Assembly (NCBI RefSeq): GCF_052118925.1
Contig: NZ_JBQKGG010000004.1
Coordinates: forward strand, 124,001 to 188,000
Direction of reading: 5' to 3'
Length of the DNA stretch: 64,000 nucleotides
From: Lientehia sp934351765
Lineage (GTDB): Bacteria; Bacillota; Clostridia; Lachnospirales; Lachnospiraceae
Part shown: positions 15,232-23,629 of the stretch, one piece after another
Numbering within the stretch: position 1 is the first letter of the stretch
Layout of the letters: each line of letters starts with the position of its first letter
Translations under genes and position numbers: made by a program
The notes under the pieces: generated by a model
Databases searched by the model: none
The model's input: the letters and a program-made list of their open reading frames with translations, nothing else
What the model was told of the DNA's origin: nothing

Positions 15232-16326
15232 ATGAAAAATTACAGAATCCTGGTGATCAATCCAGGTTCAACCTCAACAAAGCTTTCGATGTTTGAAAAT
15301 GATACCTGTGTGTTTACAGAGGATGTGTTCCATGATTCATCGGTATTAAGCAGGTTTCCGACGATCAATGATCAGCTTGATTACCGTATGGAGGTGGTTC
15401 ATAAATTCATCGAGGATGGAAACATTGATCTTCATGGAATTGATGCCATTGTCGGACGGGGCGGCGGCTGTTATGCAGTTCCCGGCGGGATTTATCAGAT
15501 TGATGACCGCCTGATCGCGGATACCAGGGCGGCAAAGGGCGGTCTGTATCATTCGTCCATGCTGGGCGTTCAGATGGCGGATGCACTCCATAAGAAGTAC
15601 GGCGGGATCATGATCATGATGGATCCGCCCATTGTGGATGAGCTCTGTGATCTGGCGCGGATCACCGGTGTGGATGGTGTTTACCGCCGTGCCGTGTCCC
15701 ATGCGCTGAATCTGAAAGCCACAGCGAGACGCCATGCAAAGACCATGGGAAAGCGTTATGAGGACTGTAATTTTATTGTCTGCCACATCGATGGAGGAAT
15801 CTCGATCACTGCCCATGAAAAGGGCAGAATGATCGACGGAAACGATGCCGGAGGCGGCGAGGGGCCGTTTACACCGACCAGAATGGGCTCCATGGCCGTG
15901 ACAGATCTTATCCGTTCCTTCTGGGATAAAACGCCGGAGGAGATGAAACGGCTCTGTAGCCAGGAGGGCGGTCTCAGCAGCTATTTCGGAACCTCCAACT
16001 CCGATACGGTTCATGCCATGGTGGAGCAGGGGGATGAAAAAGCGGTCCGCGTCTGGAAGGCCATGATCTACCAGGTTACAAAATACATCGGCTCCATGGC
16101 AGCCGTTCTCCGGGGAAAGGTGGACGGTATTCTTTTAACCGGCGGTCTGCTGCGCTTTCCCGAAGTAGAAGCAACCATAAAGGAAAGCTGCGGCTGGATC
16201 GCTCCCGTGACCTCCTATCCCGGAGAGTTTGAGCAGGAAGCCATGGCAGCGGGAGCCCTGCGGGTGCTTCGCGGAGAGGAAGAGGCAAAAATCTATCCCG
16301 GAAAGCCCGTGTGGGAAGGCTTCTGA
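15232..16326 (+). CDS. buk: Butyrate kinase
   Basis: A 364-residue acetate/butyrate kinase-family enzyme: the start MKNYRILVINPGSTSTKLS is the phosphate-binding motif of butyrate kinases, followed by GRGGGCYAVPGGIY, HALNLKATARRHA, CHIDGGISITAHEKGRMID and a C-terminal LTGGLLRFPEV. It converts butyryl-phosphate and ADP to butyrate and ATP; branched-chain acyl phosphates are a known alternative substrate. I chose the ATG at 15232, 8 bases after GGAAAGG; ATG 15226 and TTG 15205 are upstream options. Phosphotransbutyrylase, the usual partner, is not adjacent or in the window. Confidence 0.93.
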   Translation: MKNYRILVINPGSTSTKLSMFENDTCVFTEDVFHDSSVLSRFPTINDQLDYRMEVVHKFIEDGNIDLHGIDAIVGRGGGCYAVPGGIYQIDDRLIADTRAAKGGLYHSSMLGVQMADALHKKYGGIMIMMDPPIVDELCDLARITGVDGVYRRAVSHALNLKATARRHAKTMGKRYEDCNFIVCHIDGGISITAHEKGRMIDGNDAGGGEGPFTPTRMGSMAVTDLIRSFWDKTPEEMKRLCSQEGGLSSYFGTSNSDTVHAMVEQGDEKAVRVWKAMIYQVTKYIGSMAAVLRGKVDGILLTGGLLRFPEVEATIKESCGWIAPVTSYPGEFEQEAMAAGALRVLRGEEEAKIYPGKPVWEGF

Positions 16327-16339
16327 ATCACTGACGCCT

Positions 16340-16383
16340 AAACGGCGGTGCGGCAGTTTGAAAACATGCCCGCATCGCCGTTT
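16340..16383. terminator. Terminator after buk
   Basis: AAACGGCG (16340-16347) pairs with CGCCGTTT (16376-16383), extended by TGCGGC/GCCCGCA with a bulge. The T run is short (TTTATCTGTT). It stands between two convergent genes. Confidence 0.6.
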
Positions 16384-16388
16384 ATCTG

Positions 16389-17243
16389 TTAGATCCGCCC
16401 GCTCACTTTTACCACACTGATTCCAGGTGTCACCGTCCATCGCCCGGTTTCGGGATCTGCCTTGGCGGAAGCCGCCGGAACGGTGATCCGGCCGGGAACA
16501 GTGGAGAACAAACCGGTTTCCGTATCATAAAGATAGTCCTCGGGAGAAGTCCAGGAAACTCCGTTGTACTGGACTGCAATGGATTTCAGGATAGGCGTAA
16601 AGGTGTCGGTGACGGAAACAAGATCCCCGGCACCGGCTTCGGTATTTCCGGTATTTTCGATGATAAAGGTATAGGTGATCTGACTGTTTTCCGTCACTGT
16701 CGCCGGCTGCAGGGATTTCGTGATGGAAAGAACCGGTGTGGTGGAGACGGCAATGGTCTCGGATGCCTGGATCGGAGTGCCCAGGGATTCACCGGATACC
16801 GTTGCGGTATTGGTGATCGTGCCCTCCGGATCAAGCGGTGCAGATTGGTTGGCTTCTGCTTCATAGACCAGGATCGCATTGCCTCCGGCGGGAATGGTAA
16901 GGCCGGTGACGGTCAGTGGCGGACCGGCGGTGATGACAGGGGTTGGCTGAAGAATGCCGCCGGAGTAATAACGAAGCGTTCCCTCCCGGTAAGTGAGGGG
17001 CGTTAAGGTCTGCCCGCCAAACGCATACGCACCGAGATCGTCGGACAGCGTCAGTCCGGAAAAGGCGGCTGCGCTGGTATTGACGATGCTGATCACATAG
17101 GTGGTGGAGTCGCCGGGGCGGTAGATCGTGGACAGGGCGGTTTTGGTAACCGACAGAGCGTCCATGATCTCACCGGCGGTGATGTTGGATGCAGTACTGG
17201 TTCCGTTGTATGAAAGCGTGGCCTGATTGTAAAAAGTTGCCAT
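16389..17243 (-). CDS. DUF11-repeat protein, possible spore-surface protein
   Basis: A 284-residue Ser/Thr/Ala-rich protein with no signal peptide, no sortase motif and no membrane segment. It starts MATFYNQATLSYNG and contains two DUF11-type beta-sandwich repeats: about residues 28-150 (ALSVTKTALSTIYRPGDSTTYVISIVNTS) and 165-245 (VLSITKSLQPATVTENSQITYTFIIENTGNT). GGGAGG precedes the ATG. Upstream on the minus strand is a good match to a sigma-K promoter, so mother-cell expression and location on the spore surface are plausible; this is inference. It is alone, pointing away from the ribU promoter. The function is unknown. Confidence 0.8.
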   Translation of the reverse strand: MATFYNQATLSYNGTSTASNITAGEIMDALSVTKTALSTIYRPGDSTTYVISIVNTSAAAFSGLTLSDDLGAYAFGGQTLTPLTYREGTLRYYSGGILQPTPVITAGPPLTVTGLTIPAGGNAILVYEAEANQSAPLDPEGTITNTATVSGESLGTPIQASETIAVSTTPVLSITKSLQPATVTENSQITYTFIIENTGNTEAGAGDLVSVTDTFTPILKSIAVQYNGVSWTSPEDYLYDTETGLFSTVPGRITVPAASAKADPETGRWTVTPGISVVKVSGRI

Positions 17244-17288
17244 AAAAATACCTCCCAGATTCGATGGACGGCAGAAGCCGCCTCAGTT

Positions 17289-17315
17289 TACTATATGAAA
17301 AAGAGGAGAAAAGGT
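17289..17315 (-). promoter_or_regulatory. Sigma-K-like promoter of the DUF11 gene
   Basis: On the minus strand CATATAGTA (17289-17297) fits the -10 consensus CATAnnnTA, and AC (17314-17315) lies 16 bases upstream as the -35. It is about 45 bases before the start codon and is back-to-back with the ribU promoter. Confidence 0.5.
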
Positions 17316-17316
17316 G

Positions 17317-17345
17317 TTGCACGATCCGGTGATCGGTGTTATACT
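17317..17345 (+). promoter_or_regulatory. ribU promoter
   Basis: TTGCAC (17317-17322), 17-base spacer, TATACT (17340-17345), 26 bases before the FMN aptamer. Confidence 0.75.
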
Positions 17346-17370
17346 AGTCCACGTAAAAATAAAATAATTG

Positions 17371-17480
17371 TTCTTCGGGGCGGGGCGTAATTCCCCACCG
17401 GCGGTACAGTCCGCGAACTGCGAAAAGCAGCCGATCCGGTGTGATTCCGGAACCGACAGTATAGTCTGGATGAGAGAAGA
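17371..17480 (+). promoter_or_regulatory. FMN riboswitch (RFN element)
   Basis: The conserved RFN strings appear in order: TTCTTCGGGGC, GGGCGTAATTCCCCACCGG, CGGTACAGTCCGCGA, a variable hairpin (CTGCgaaaaGCAG), GATCCGGTGTGATTCCGGAACCGAC (in parts) and AGTCTGGATGAGAGAAGAA closing P1. FMN binding should promote the terminator downstream and turn ribU off. Confidence 0.97.
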
Positions 17481-17540
17481 AAGTATGCAGTGCACACAGG
17501 CGTATAGAGAGAAATAAAACCGCCTGGAAAAACGGAAATC

Positions 17541-17574
17541 AGCCCCGGATACGAAAACGTATACCGGGGCTTTT
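17541..17574 (+). terminator. FMN-riboswitch terminator
   Basis: AGCCCCGGATACG pairs with CGTATACCGGGGCT (one bulged base) around AAAA, followed by TTTT. It lies 60 bases after the aptamer and 90 before ribU. Confidence 0.85.
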
Positions 17575-17663
17575 AGTATGAAAGAAAAGCGTTTGCCGCA
17601 TACAATCCTCTGGCGTTCCTTTGAAAAAGGGAAACAAACAGGAAGAACAGTCAGGAGGAAAAC

Positions 17664-18494
17664 ATGAAACAAACAAAGCTGCTCAGTGTAAAAAATCTGG
17701 TGACCATCGCGGTGCTGTCCGCAGTTGCCGCAGTCCTTATGTATCTGGAGTTCCCGCTCTGGTTTGCACCGCCGTTTTATGAGCTGGATTTCAGCGAGAT
17801 CCCGGTGCTTGTGGGAGCATTTTCCATGGGACCGGCGGCCGGATTTATCATTGAAGCATTGAAGATCGTATTGAAGCTGCTCTTAAAAGGATCGACCACC
17901 ATGGGTGTCGGCGACTGGGCAAACCTGCTGATCGGCTGTGCACTGGTGATCCCGGCGTCTCTGATCTACATGAAGAACCGGACCAAGAAAGGTGCGATCC
18001 TCGGACTGCTGGTGGGAACACTGACCATGGCGGCGGTCGGCTGCTTCTTAAATGCCTACGTCCTGCTGCCGACCTATGCCCAGGCCTTTGAGGGGGCATG
18101 GCATGGCTTCCTGGTTATGGGTCTGTTTACCGTGGCAGTCGCTTTTCCGATCTTTTTCTTCTATGGAAAGGAAAAAGGCGCCCATCCGATTCTGATGGGG
18201 GTGCTGGTGGAGATCGCAATCCTTGCAGTGGCAGTGATCCTGATGAATGTACTGCACCTGTTCTCCAGTGACAGCCTTGCGGGCCTGATCGGCATGGGAA
18301 CTGCTGTGAACCCGGCGATCACCGGGATCTGGAGCTTTGTGCTGCTGGCCGTGCTGCCGTTTAATCTGTTAAAAGGATTTGTGGTATCCTTCATAACCAT
18401 TTTGATTTATAAGCGGATCCGTGTTATAATGAAGGCGGCCGAGGATTCCGGACAGAGAGCCGGGCAGCGGAACACTTCCGGAAATGAGATTTAA
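17664..18494 (+). CDS. ribU: Riboflavin ECF transporter S component RibU
   Basis: A 276-residue membrane protein, the riboflavin-binding S component of an energy-coupling factor transporter. The family strings LMYLEFPLWFAPPFYELDFSEIP, GPAAGFIIEALKI and GVGDWANLLIGCALVIPASLIY are present, with six predicted helices; the C-terminal tail (about 25 residues) is soluble and polar. The shared ECF A, A' and T components are not in the window. AGGAGG precedes the ATG. Control by the FMN riboswitch and terminator in the 290-base leader confirms the flavin substrate. Confidence 0.96.
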   Translation: MKQTKLLSVKNLVTIAVLSAVAAVLMYLEFPLWFAPPFYELDFSEIPVLVGAFSMGPAAGFIIEALKIVLKLLLKGSTTMGVGDWANLLIGCALVIPASLIYMKNRTKKGAILGLLVGTLTMAAVGCFLNAYVLLPTYAQAFEGAWHGFLVMGLFTVAVAFPIFFFYGKEKGAHPILMGVLVEIAILAVAVILMNVLHLFSSDSLAGLIGMGTAVNPAITGIWSFVLLAVLPFNLLKGFVVSFITILIYKRIRVIMKAAEDSGQRAGQRNTSGNEI

Positions 18495-18549
18495 CGGATC
18501 GGCGGATGAAAAATCCCGATCATAATATGACGGAAATACGGATAACTGG

Positions 18550-18598
18550 AACCCGGGCCGGAAACATGAAATCATGTTTCTGACCCGGGTTTTCTTTT
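18550..18598 (+). terminator. ribU terminator
   Basis: AACCCGGG (18550-18557) pairs with CCCGGGTT (18584-18591), with a second GAAACATGA/TCATGTTTC stem inside and TTTTCTTTT after it. Only 32 bases separate it from hisA, so hisA must rely on readthrough or on a promoter I cannot identify. Confidence 0.9.
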
Positions 18599-18630
18599 AT
18601 AGAAATAAAAATAGTTCAAGGAGCAAAATC

Positions 18631-19413
18631 ATGCGATTCAGACCGTGCATCGACATTCATAACGGAAAAGTAAAACAGATCGTGGGCGGAAGTCTCCGTG
18701 ACGCAGGCAGTGCGGCAAAGGAGAACTTTGTGGCGGAGCAGGATGCTGCCTTTTATGCGGAGTTTTATAAAAGGGACGGGCTTCGGGGTGGTCATGTGAT
18801 TCTGCTGAATCCGGCGGGATCGGACTATTATGAGGCAACGAAGGCGCAGGCAGCGCTGGCTCTTTCCGCCTATCCCGGCGGACTTCAGCTGGGCGGAGGG
18901 GTCAATGCGGAGAATGCAGAAGCATTTCTGGATATGGGAGCATCTCAGGTGATCGTGACCTCCTATGTTTTTAAAGACGGAAGGCTTCAGGAAAAAAATC
19001 TGGAAAAGATGATCCATGCCGTGGGAAAAGAGCGGCTGGTTCTGGATCTGAGCTGTCGGAAAAAGGACGGGCAGTACCGGATCGTCACAGACCGGTGGCA
19101 GAAGTATACGGAGCTTCCGGTGAATGAAGCAGTTTTAAAGCAGCTTTCGGGGAGCTGCAGCGAGTTTCTGATCCATGCGGTGGATGTGGAAGGAAAGGCC
19201 TCCGGTGTAGACAGAGAGCTGCTGGAGGTACTTGGCGGATTTACAGAGATCCCGGTGACATACGCGGGCGGCGTCAGTGGATTTTCTGATCTGGAGCTGG
19301 TAAGGATACTGGGGCGGAATCATGTGGATGTGACCATCGGAAGTGCACTGGATCTGTTCGGCGGGCCGATGGCATACCGAAAGGTACTGGACTTCACAGG
19401 GCAGACAGAATAA
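18631..19413 (+). CDS. hisA: Eukaryote-type HisA (ProFAR isomerase)
   Basis: A 260-residue TIM-barrel protein. The start MRFRPCIDIHNGKVKQIVGGSL, HVILLNPAG, LQLGGGVNAENA, VIVTSYVFKDG, LVLDLSCRKKDG and VTYAGGVSGFSDL match the fungal/plant HIS6/HISN3 branch of HisA, which is distinct from ordinary bacterial HisA. It isomerises ProFAR to PRFAR in histidine biosynthesis. The ATG at 18631 has AAGGAG 7 bases upstream; an upstream in-frame ATG (18574) lies inside the ribU terminator and is rejected. No other his gene is adjacent; downstream is a ROK regulator 13 bases away, so the two are cotranscribed. Confidence 0.85.
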   Translation: MRFRPCIDIHNGKVKQIVGGSLRDAGSAAKENFVAEQDAAFYAEFYKRDGLRGGHVILLNPAGSDYYEATKAQAALALSAYPGGLQLGGGVNAENAEAFLDMGASQVIVTSYVFKDGRLQEKNLEKMIHAVGKERLVLDLSCRKKDGQYRIVTDRWQKYTELPVNEAVLKQLSGSCSEFLIHAVDVEGKASGVDRELLEVLGGFTEIPVTYAGGVSGFSDLELVRILGRNHVDVTIGSALDLFGGPMAYRKVLDFTGQTE

Positions 19414-19426
19414 AGGGGTTGGAAGC

Positions 19427-20548
19427 ATGGAACAGAAGGCAAGCAATGCAGAGATGAAGCGCCTTAATAAGATCCGCATCGCAAAATACATCTATCATCA
19501 TGGAACAGCTTCCAAGCAGGAGCTGGCATCGGCGCTGGGCTTTTCCATGCCGACGGTGCTTCAGCGGGTACGGGAGCTGATCGAAGAGGGGATCGTCACC
19601 GAATCCGGGGAATATGAATCCACCGGAGGCAGAAAGGCAAAGGTCCTGTCGATTGAATCAAGGGCGAGGTTCGCGCTGGGACTGGACATCACAAGAAATC
19701 ATGTGAGCTTTGTCCTTCTGGACGCAGCCGGTACTGTGCGGCAGAAAAAGCGGATCCGCTGTGCCTTTGAGGATAAGGCTGCGTATTATCAGAACCTGGG
19801 GAGCCTGCTGGAGCTGTTTTTAAAGCGCTGCCAGATCAGCAGGGAAAAGATCCTGGGTGTGGGGATTTCTATTCCGGGAATCGTGGACGAGGAACATCAG
19901 AGGATCCTTCAGTCTCATGTATTAAAGCTGGGAGAGTTTGATCTGACAAAGATTGCGGAATACATTCCCTTTAAGACCAGCTTCCGCAACGATGCCAATG
20001 CAGCCGCCTATGCGGAGCTTCGCGGAACGGGTCCGGATACGGTGTATCTGTCCCTGAGCAACAGCGTAGGAGGAGCCATCTATCTGAACGGAGGGATCTA
20101 TCTGGGCAGCAACTACCGAAGTGCTGAGTTCGGGCACATGACGCTGGTTCCGGGCGGACGCCCCTGCTACTGCGGAAAAAAGGGCTGTATGGATTCCTAC
20201 TGTGCAGCCAAGGTACTGGCGGAACAGGCGGGAGATGATCTGGATGCGTTTTTCCGTGGGCTTCTGGAGAAAAAAGAGGACTTTGTAAAGGCGTGGGAGG
20301 AATACCTGGAGTATCTGGCCATTGCCATCACCAACCTGCGGATGGCTTTTGACTGTGATGTGATCCTGGGCGGCTATGTGGGCGGCTATATGGAGGATTA
20401 TATGGAAGAGCTGGAGATGAAAATGGCGGCATACCGGATTTTCCAGAGCCAGACCGGCTATGTGCGTACCGGCCGCTACAAGCATGAGGCGGCAGCCATC
20501 GGGGCCGGGATCCGTTTTGTGGAAGAGTATTTTGAACAGATCCGTTAG
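19427..20548 (+). CDS. ROK-family transcriptional regulator
   Basis: A 373-residue ROK protein of the NagC/XylR type. The N-terminal winged helix-turn-helix covers about residues 12-70 (KQELASALGFSMPTVLQRVREL). The ROK sugar-binding part follows: ALGLDITRN, GVGISIPGIVD, FRNDANAAAYAE, and the zinc motif GHMTLVPGG plus CYCGKKGCMDSYC. The ATP site expected of a ROK kinase is degraded, so it is a regulator, not an enzyme. It starts at ATG 19427, 8 bases after AAGGGG. It most likely controls the polyol dehydrogenase/SDR pair that starts 124 bases downstream, whose promoter is flanked by an inverted repeat. Confidence 0.9.
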   Translation: MEQKASNAEMKRLNKIRIAKYIYHHGTASKQELASALGFSMPTVLQRVRELIEEGIVTESGEYESTGGRKAKVLSIESRARFALGLDITRNHVSFVLLDAAGTVRQKKRIRCAFEDKAAYYQNLGSLLELFLKRCQISREKILGVGISIPGIVDEEHQRILQSHVLKLGEFDLTKIAEYIPFKTSFRNDANAAAYAELRGTGPDTVYLSLSNSVGGAIYLNGGIYLGSNYRSAEFGHMTLVPGGRPCYCGKKGCMDSYCAAKVLAEQAGDDLDAFFRGLLEKKEDFVKAWEEYLEYLAIAITNLRMAFDCDVILGGYVGGYMEDYMEELEMKMAAYRIFQSQTGYVRTGRYKHEAAAIGAGIRFVEEYFEQIR

Positions 20549-20560
20549 AGAAAGAAAAAA

Positions 20561-20639
20561 ACACAAAACACTTGACAATTATTCCGGTCGGTGGGATAAT
20601 ATAGACACTTAAATAAAGGACTTTATAAAAGTTTTGTGT
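20561..20639 (+). promoter_or_regulatory. Dehydrogenase promoter with flanking inverted repeat
   Basis: TTGACA (20572-20577), 17-base spacer, GATAAT (20595-20600). The 9-base arms ACACAAAAC (20561-20569) and GTTTTGTGT (20631-20639) bracket the promoter and are a candidate paired operator for the ROK protein encoded just upstream. Confidence 0.7.
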
Positions 20640-20671
20640 AGACTTTTGATAGAAGTAAAGGAGGACAGGCC

Positions 20672-21730
20672 ATGGAAGGCAAGATGAAAGTAGCAGTCAT
20701 GGAAGGAATCGGGAAGATGGGATTTACAGAGCGGGATATCCCGACACCCAAGGCAGATGAGGTTCTGGTAAAGCTGGACTATGTTGGCATCTGCGGTTCC
20801 GATATCCATTACTACGAGACCGGAGCCATCGGTGACTATGTGGTAAAACCGCCTTTTGTACTGGGACATGAGCCCGGAGGCGTAGTTGTTGAAGTCGGTG
20901 AAAATGTAACCAATCTGAAGGTGGGAGACCGGGTTGCTCTGGAGCCCGGAAAGACCTGCGGACATTGTGAATTCTGCAAGCAGGGCAAGTACAACCTCTG
21001 CCCCGATGTAGTATTCTTTGCAACACCGCCCGTCGACGGTGTATTCCAGGAGTATGTGGCTCATGAAGCAGACCTGTGCTTCAAGCTTCCCGATAACGTA
21101 AGCACCATGGAGGGCGCGCTGATCGAGCCTCTGGCTGTCGGCTTCCATGCAGCAAGACAGGGCGGCGCACAGGCAGGCATGACTGCCGTTGTGACCGGTT
21201 CCGGCTGTATCGGTCTGGTTTCCATGATGGCATGCAAGGCCATGGGCGTTTCCAAGGTTTATGTGGTTGATATCATGGAGAAGCGTCTGGCAAAGGCCAT
21301 GGAGCTTGGTGCAACCGGCGTGATCAACAGCAAGGAAGTTGATATGGTGGAAGAGGTGAAGCGTCTCACCGGCGGCAAGGGTGCTGATCTTGTCATCGAG
21401 ACAGCGGGAACCGAGATCACCACAAGACAGGCAATCCAGTGCACAAAGAAGGGTGCGACCATCGTGTTAGTCGGCTATTCCAAGACCGGTGAGCTGACAC
21501 TGCCCATCAGCCTGGCGCTTGATAAGGAGCTGACCTTCAAGACGGTATTCCGTTATCGTCATATTTACCCGATGGCTATTGAAGCAGTTGCTTCCGGAAA
21601 GGTAAACTTAAAGGGGATCGTTACCAATATCTATGATCTGGATGATGCGCAGCAGGCCATGGATGACAGCATCACAAAGAAGGCTGACATCGTTAAGGGC
21701 GTGATCAGGATCAACAAGGATGCAGAATAA
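20672..21730 (+). CDS. Zinc-dependent polyol (sorbitol/xylitol/iditol-type) dehydrogenase
   Basis: A 352-residue medium-chain dehydrogenase. Catalytic zinc ligands are Cys in GICGSDIHYYE and His-Glu in GHEPGG; the structural zinc lobe is CGHCEFCKQGKYNLC; the Rossmann motif is GSGCIGLV, followed by VVDIMEKRL, where the Asp suggests NAD preference. The HYYETG string is typical of sorbitol, xylitol and L-iditol dehydrogenases, which oxidise a polyol to a ketose. AGGAGG precedes the ATG. Together with the SDR 72 bases downstream it would interconvert a polyol and a ketose; the exact sugar is not readable. Confidence 0.9.
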   Translation: MEGKMKVAVMEGIGKMGFTERDIPTPKADEVLVKLDYVGICGSDIHYYETGAIGDYVVKPPFVLGHEPGGVVVEVGENVTNLKVGDRVALEPGKTCGHCEFCKQGKYNLCPDVVFFATPPVDGVFQEYVAHEADLCFKLPDNVSTMEGALIEPLAVGFHAARQGGAQAGMTAVVTGSGCIGLVSMMACKAMGVSKVYVVDIMEKRLAKAMELGATGVINSKEVDMVEEVKRLTGGKGADLVIETAGTEITTRQAIQCTKKGATIVLVGYSKTGELTLPISLALDKELTFKTVFRYRHIYPMAIEAVASGKVNLKGIVTNIYDLDDAQQAMDDSITKKADIVKGVIRINKDAE

Positions 21731-21801
21731 AGCCTGATTCGGCAAAGCGTCCTGTAAAAACGGGTACATGAAGAACATTTCATTATAAAAAGGAGAATAT
21801 T

Positions 21802-22569
21802 ATGAGCTATTTAGACGAAGTATTCGGTTTATCCGGAAAAGTTGCTATCGTAACCGGCGGCGGCCGCGGAATCGGTCAGACCGTAGCAATCGGCCTTGCC
21901 AAGGCAGGTGCTGAGGTTGTCATCATCGCAAGAAGCAATGCAGATGAGACCATTAAGCTGATCGAAGAAGCCGGCGGAAAATGCTACTTTGTACGTGCAG
22001 ACGTAACAAAGGAAGCTGACGTTGACGCAGCTCTGGCTGAGATCATGAAGAAGTCCGGTCATATTGATGTGGTATTCAACAATGCCGGTATCTGCAAGCA
22101 TCAGAGCACCTTTGAAGCAACCGTTGAGGACTGGAGAGAGGTTATTGATGTAAACCTGACCGGTGAGTACATCATGGCCCGTGCCGTAGCAAAGATCATG
22201 GTTGACAACAACATCCACGGAAGCATCATCAACATGGCTTCCATGTCCGGCACCATCGCAAATATTCCTCAGTGGCAGTGCTCCTACAATGCTTCCAAGG
22301 CAGGCGTTATGCATATGACACGTTCTCTGGCTCTGGAGTGGGCTCCCTACGGAATCCGCGTAAACAGCTTAAGCCCGGGATATATCGCAACACCCATGTC
22401 CGTTGATACTCCCCAGGAGTTAAAGGATGCATGGACACCGTTAATGCCGATGCACAGAATGGGCAAGCCCGAAGAGCTGGTTCCCGCAATCCTGTATCTG
22501 GCAAGCGATGCTTCCGGCTACACCACCGGCAGCGACATCATCGTTGACGGCGCTTATACCTGCTTCTAA
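21802..22569 (+). CDS. SDR-family oxidoreductase, ketose/polyol reductase type
   Basis: A 255-residue classical short-chain dehydrogenase. TGGGRGIGQ (about residues 19-27) binds the cofactor, NNAG follows at about 92, and the catalytic set is Ser (MASMSG), Tyr and Lys (YNASKAG). The C-terminal pattern LSPGYIATPM, MHRMGKPEELVPAILYLASDASGYTTGSDIIVDGAY is typical of sorbose reductases, arabinitol dehydrogenases and gluconate 5-dehydrogenases. AAGGAG lies upstream. Probably cotranscribed with the zinc dehydrogenase and under the same ROK control. Confidence 0.9.
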   Translation: MSYLDEVFGLSGKVAIVTGGGRGIGQTVAIGLAKAGAEVVIIARSNADETIKLIEEAGGKCYFVRADVTKEADVDAALAEIMKKSGHIDVVFNNAGICKHQSTFEATVEDWREVIDVNLTGEYIMARAVAKIMVDNNIHGSIINMASMSGTIANIPQWQCSYNASKAGVMHMTRSLALEWAPYGIRVNSLSPGYIATPMSVDTPQELKDAWTPLMPMHRMGKPEELVPAILYLASDASGYTTGSDIIVDGAYTCF

Positions 22570-22597
22570 GTCTTTTTCAAATATACCCAACCCAAAC

Positions 22598-22629
22598 AAA
22601 ACCGCACCGGAGAGATCCGGTGCGGTTTT
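22598..22629. terminator. Bidirectional terminator between SDR and CobW genes
   Basis: A perfect 14-bp stem AAAACCGCACCGGA/TCCGGTGCGGTTTT with a GAGA loop; the A and T ends make it work for both converging units. Confidence 0.92.
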
Positions 22630-22663
22630 GGCGTAAAAGAAAACCTATGAAACGAAAGGGCTT

Positions 22664-23629
22664 TTAATAGAACGTTGCTACCTGAGGTTCCGGCATTTTT
22701 GCGTTGACCACATCTTTTGCGGTAAGAACCGGGCCGCGGCCGCCGTAGGCGGTATGGAACTTGCGGTTGACGGTGGCAGTGACGGTTACCCACTGGTCAT
22801 TCTTTAACTGAGCAATCTTGTTCTTGTCCCAGCAGCAGACCAGACCGGCGAACTGCATATCAGCAGCGCAGCAGGTCATGACATGACGGCCGATGATAAA
22901 GAAATTGGAGGCCGTGCGGCGGGTTAAGGCGCGTCCCGTGAACATGACGGTCTTGCCCTCATACTTTTTCAGATCCTCTGACATGTCCCGATACCAGATA
23001 GCATAATCCTCATTGTTGATGACAATGATGGGAGCGTTGATATCAAAGGGCAGGGGATCTTCGATCTCGTCATACTCGGTGGTGCCGTCCGCATGCTCAT
23101 AGACGATCTGGGCACGGCGGGAAGCCGTCCGGACCATTTTATGGAATTCCATCTGATCCATGGACTTGTCGAACCGGTTAAAGACTATGAGTTCGCAGCT
23201 CTGCAGCTTGTCAAACGTGAGCTGGCGCATGTTGGCATTGTAGCCCATGATGGTGCGGGCGTCGGCAAAGCAGTATTCCTGATAGACCGCCCAGCTCTCC
23301 GGCATGGCAGCGTAGAAATCGGTGATCATCCACATGCCGTTGTACTCGCATACCACTCTGGTTGCTCCGGATTTTGCAAGAAGCATTTCCAGGTTGACCG
23401 GGTTCAAATCTTCCTCATCTTCGAGAACCTCACAGGTCACGTTCTGGGAAGCAAATTTACTGAAATCATATTCTACTTCGCCTTCCTCGCAGAGGAGGAG
23501 AAGTGTCTGCTCGCCGTCGTTGAAGCGGGGATCCTCCAGCGTTTCCTGAATAAAGGAGGTCTTTCCGCTTTCCAGAAAGCCGGTGAACAGATATACGGGA
23601 ATCTCCTGAGGTTCATTTCGTTTAGCCAA
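22664..23629 (-). CDS. CobW-like GTPase fused to a DUF1980/TIGR03943-type domain
   Basis: A 321-residue protein. The N-terminal part is a G3E (CobW/UreG-type) GTPase with P-loop TGFLESGKTSF (residues 16-26) and NRFDKS in place of NKxD. It lacks the CxCC motif of true COG0523 metallochaperones. From about residue 215 the C-terminal domain (GKTVMFTGRALTR, FFIIGRHVMTCCAADMQFAGLVC) resembles the C-terminal domain of the YcgQ/DUF1980 family, which is linked to zinc-related permeases. This fusion suggests a membrane-recruited metal handling protein. It overlaps the upstream CobW gene by 8 bases and must act with it. Names here are from motif recall only. Confidence 0.75.
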   Translation of the reverse strand: MAKRNEPQEIPVYLFTGFLESGKTSFIQETLEDPRFNDGEQTLLLLCEEGEVEYDFSKFASQNVTCEVLEDEEDLNPVNLEMLLAKSGATRVVCEYNGMWMITDFYAAMPESWAVYQEYCFADARTIMGYNANMRQLTFDKLQSCELIVFNRFDKSMDQMEFHKMVRTASRRAQIVYEHADGTTEYDEIEDPLPFDINAPIIVINNEDYAIWYRDMSEDLKKYEGKTVMFTGRALTRRTASNFFIIGRHVMTCCAADMQFAGLVCCWDKNKIAQLKNDQWVTVTATVNRKFHTAYGGRGPVLTAKDVVNAKMPEPQVATFY

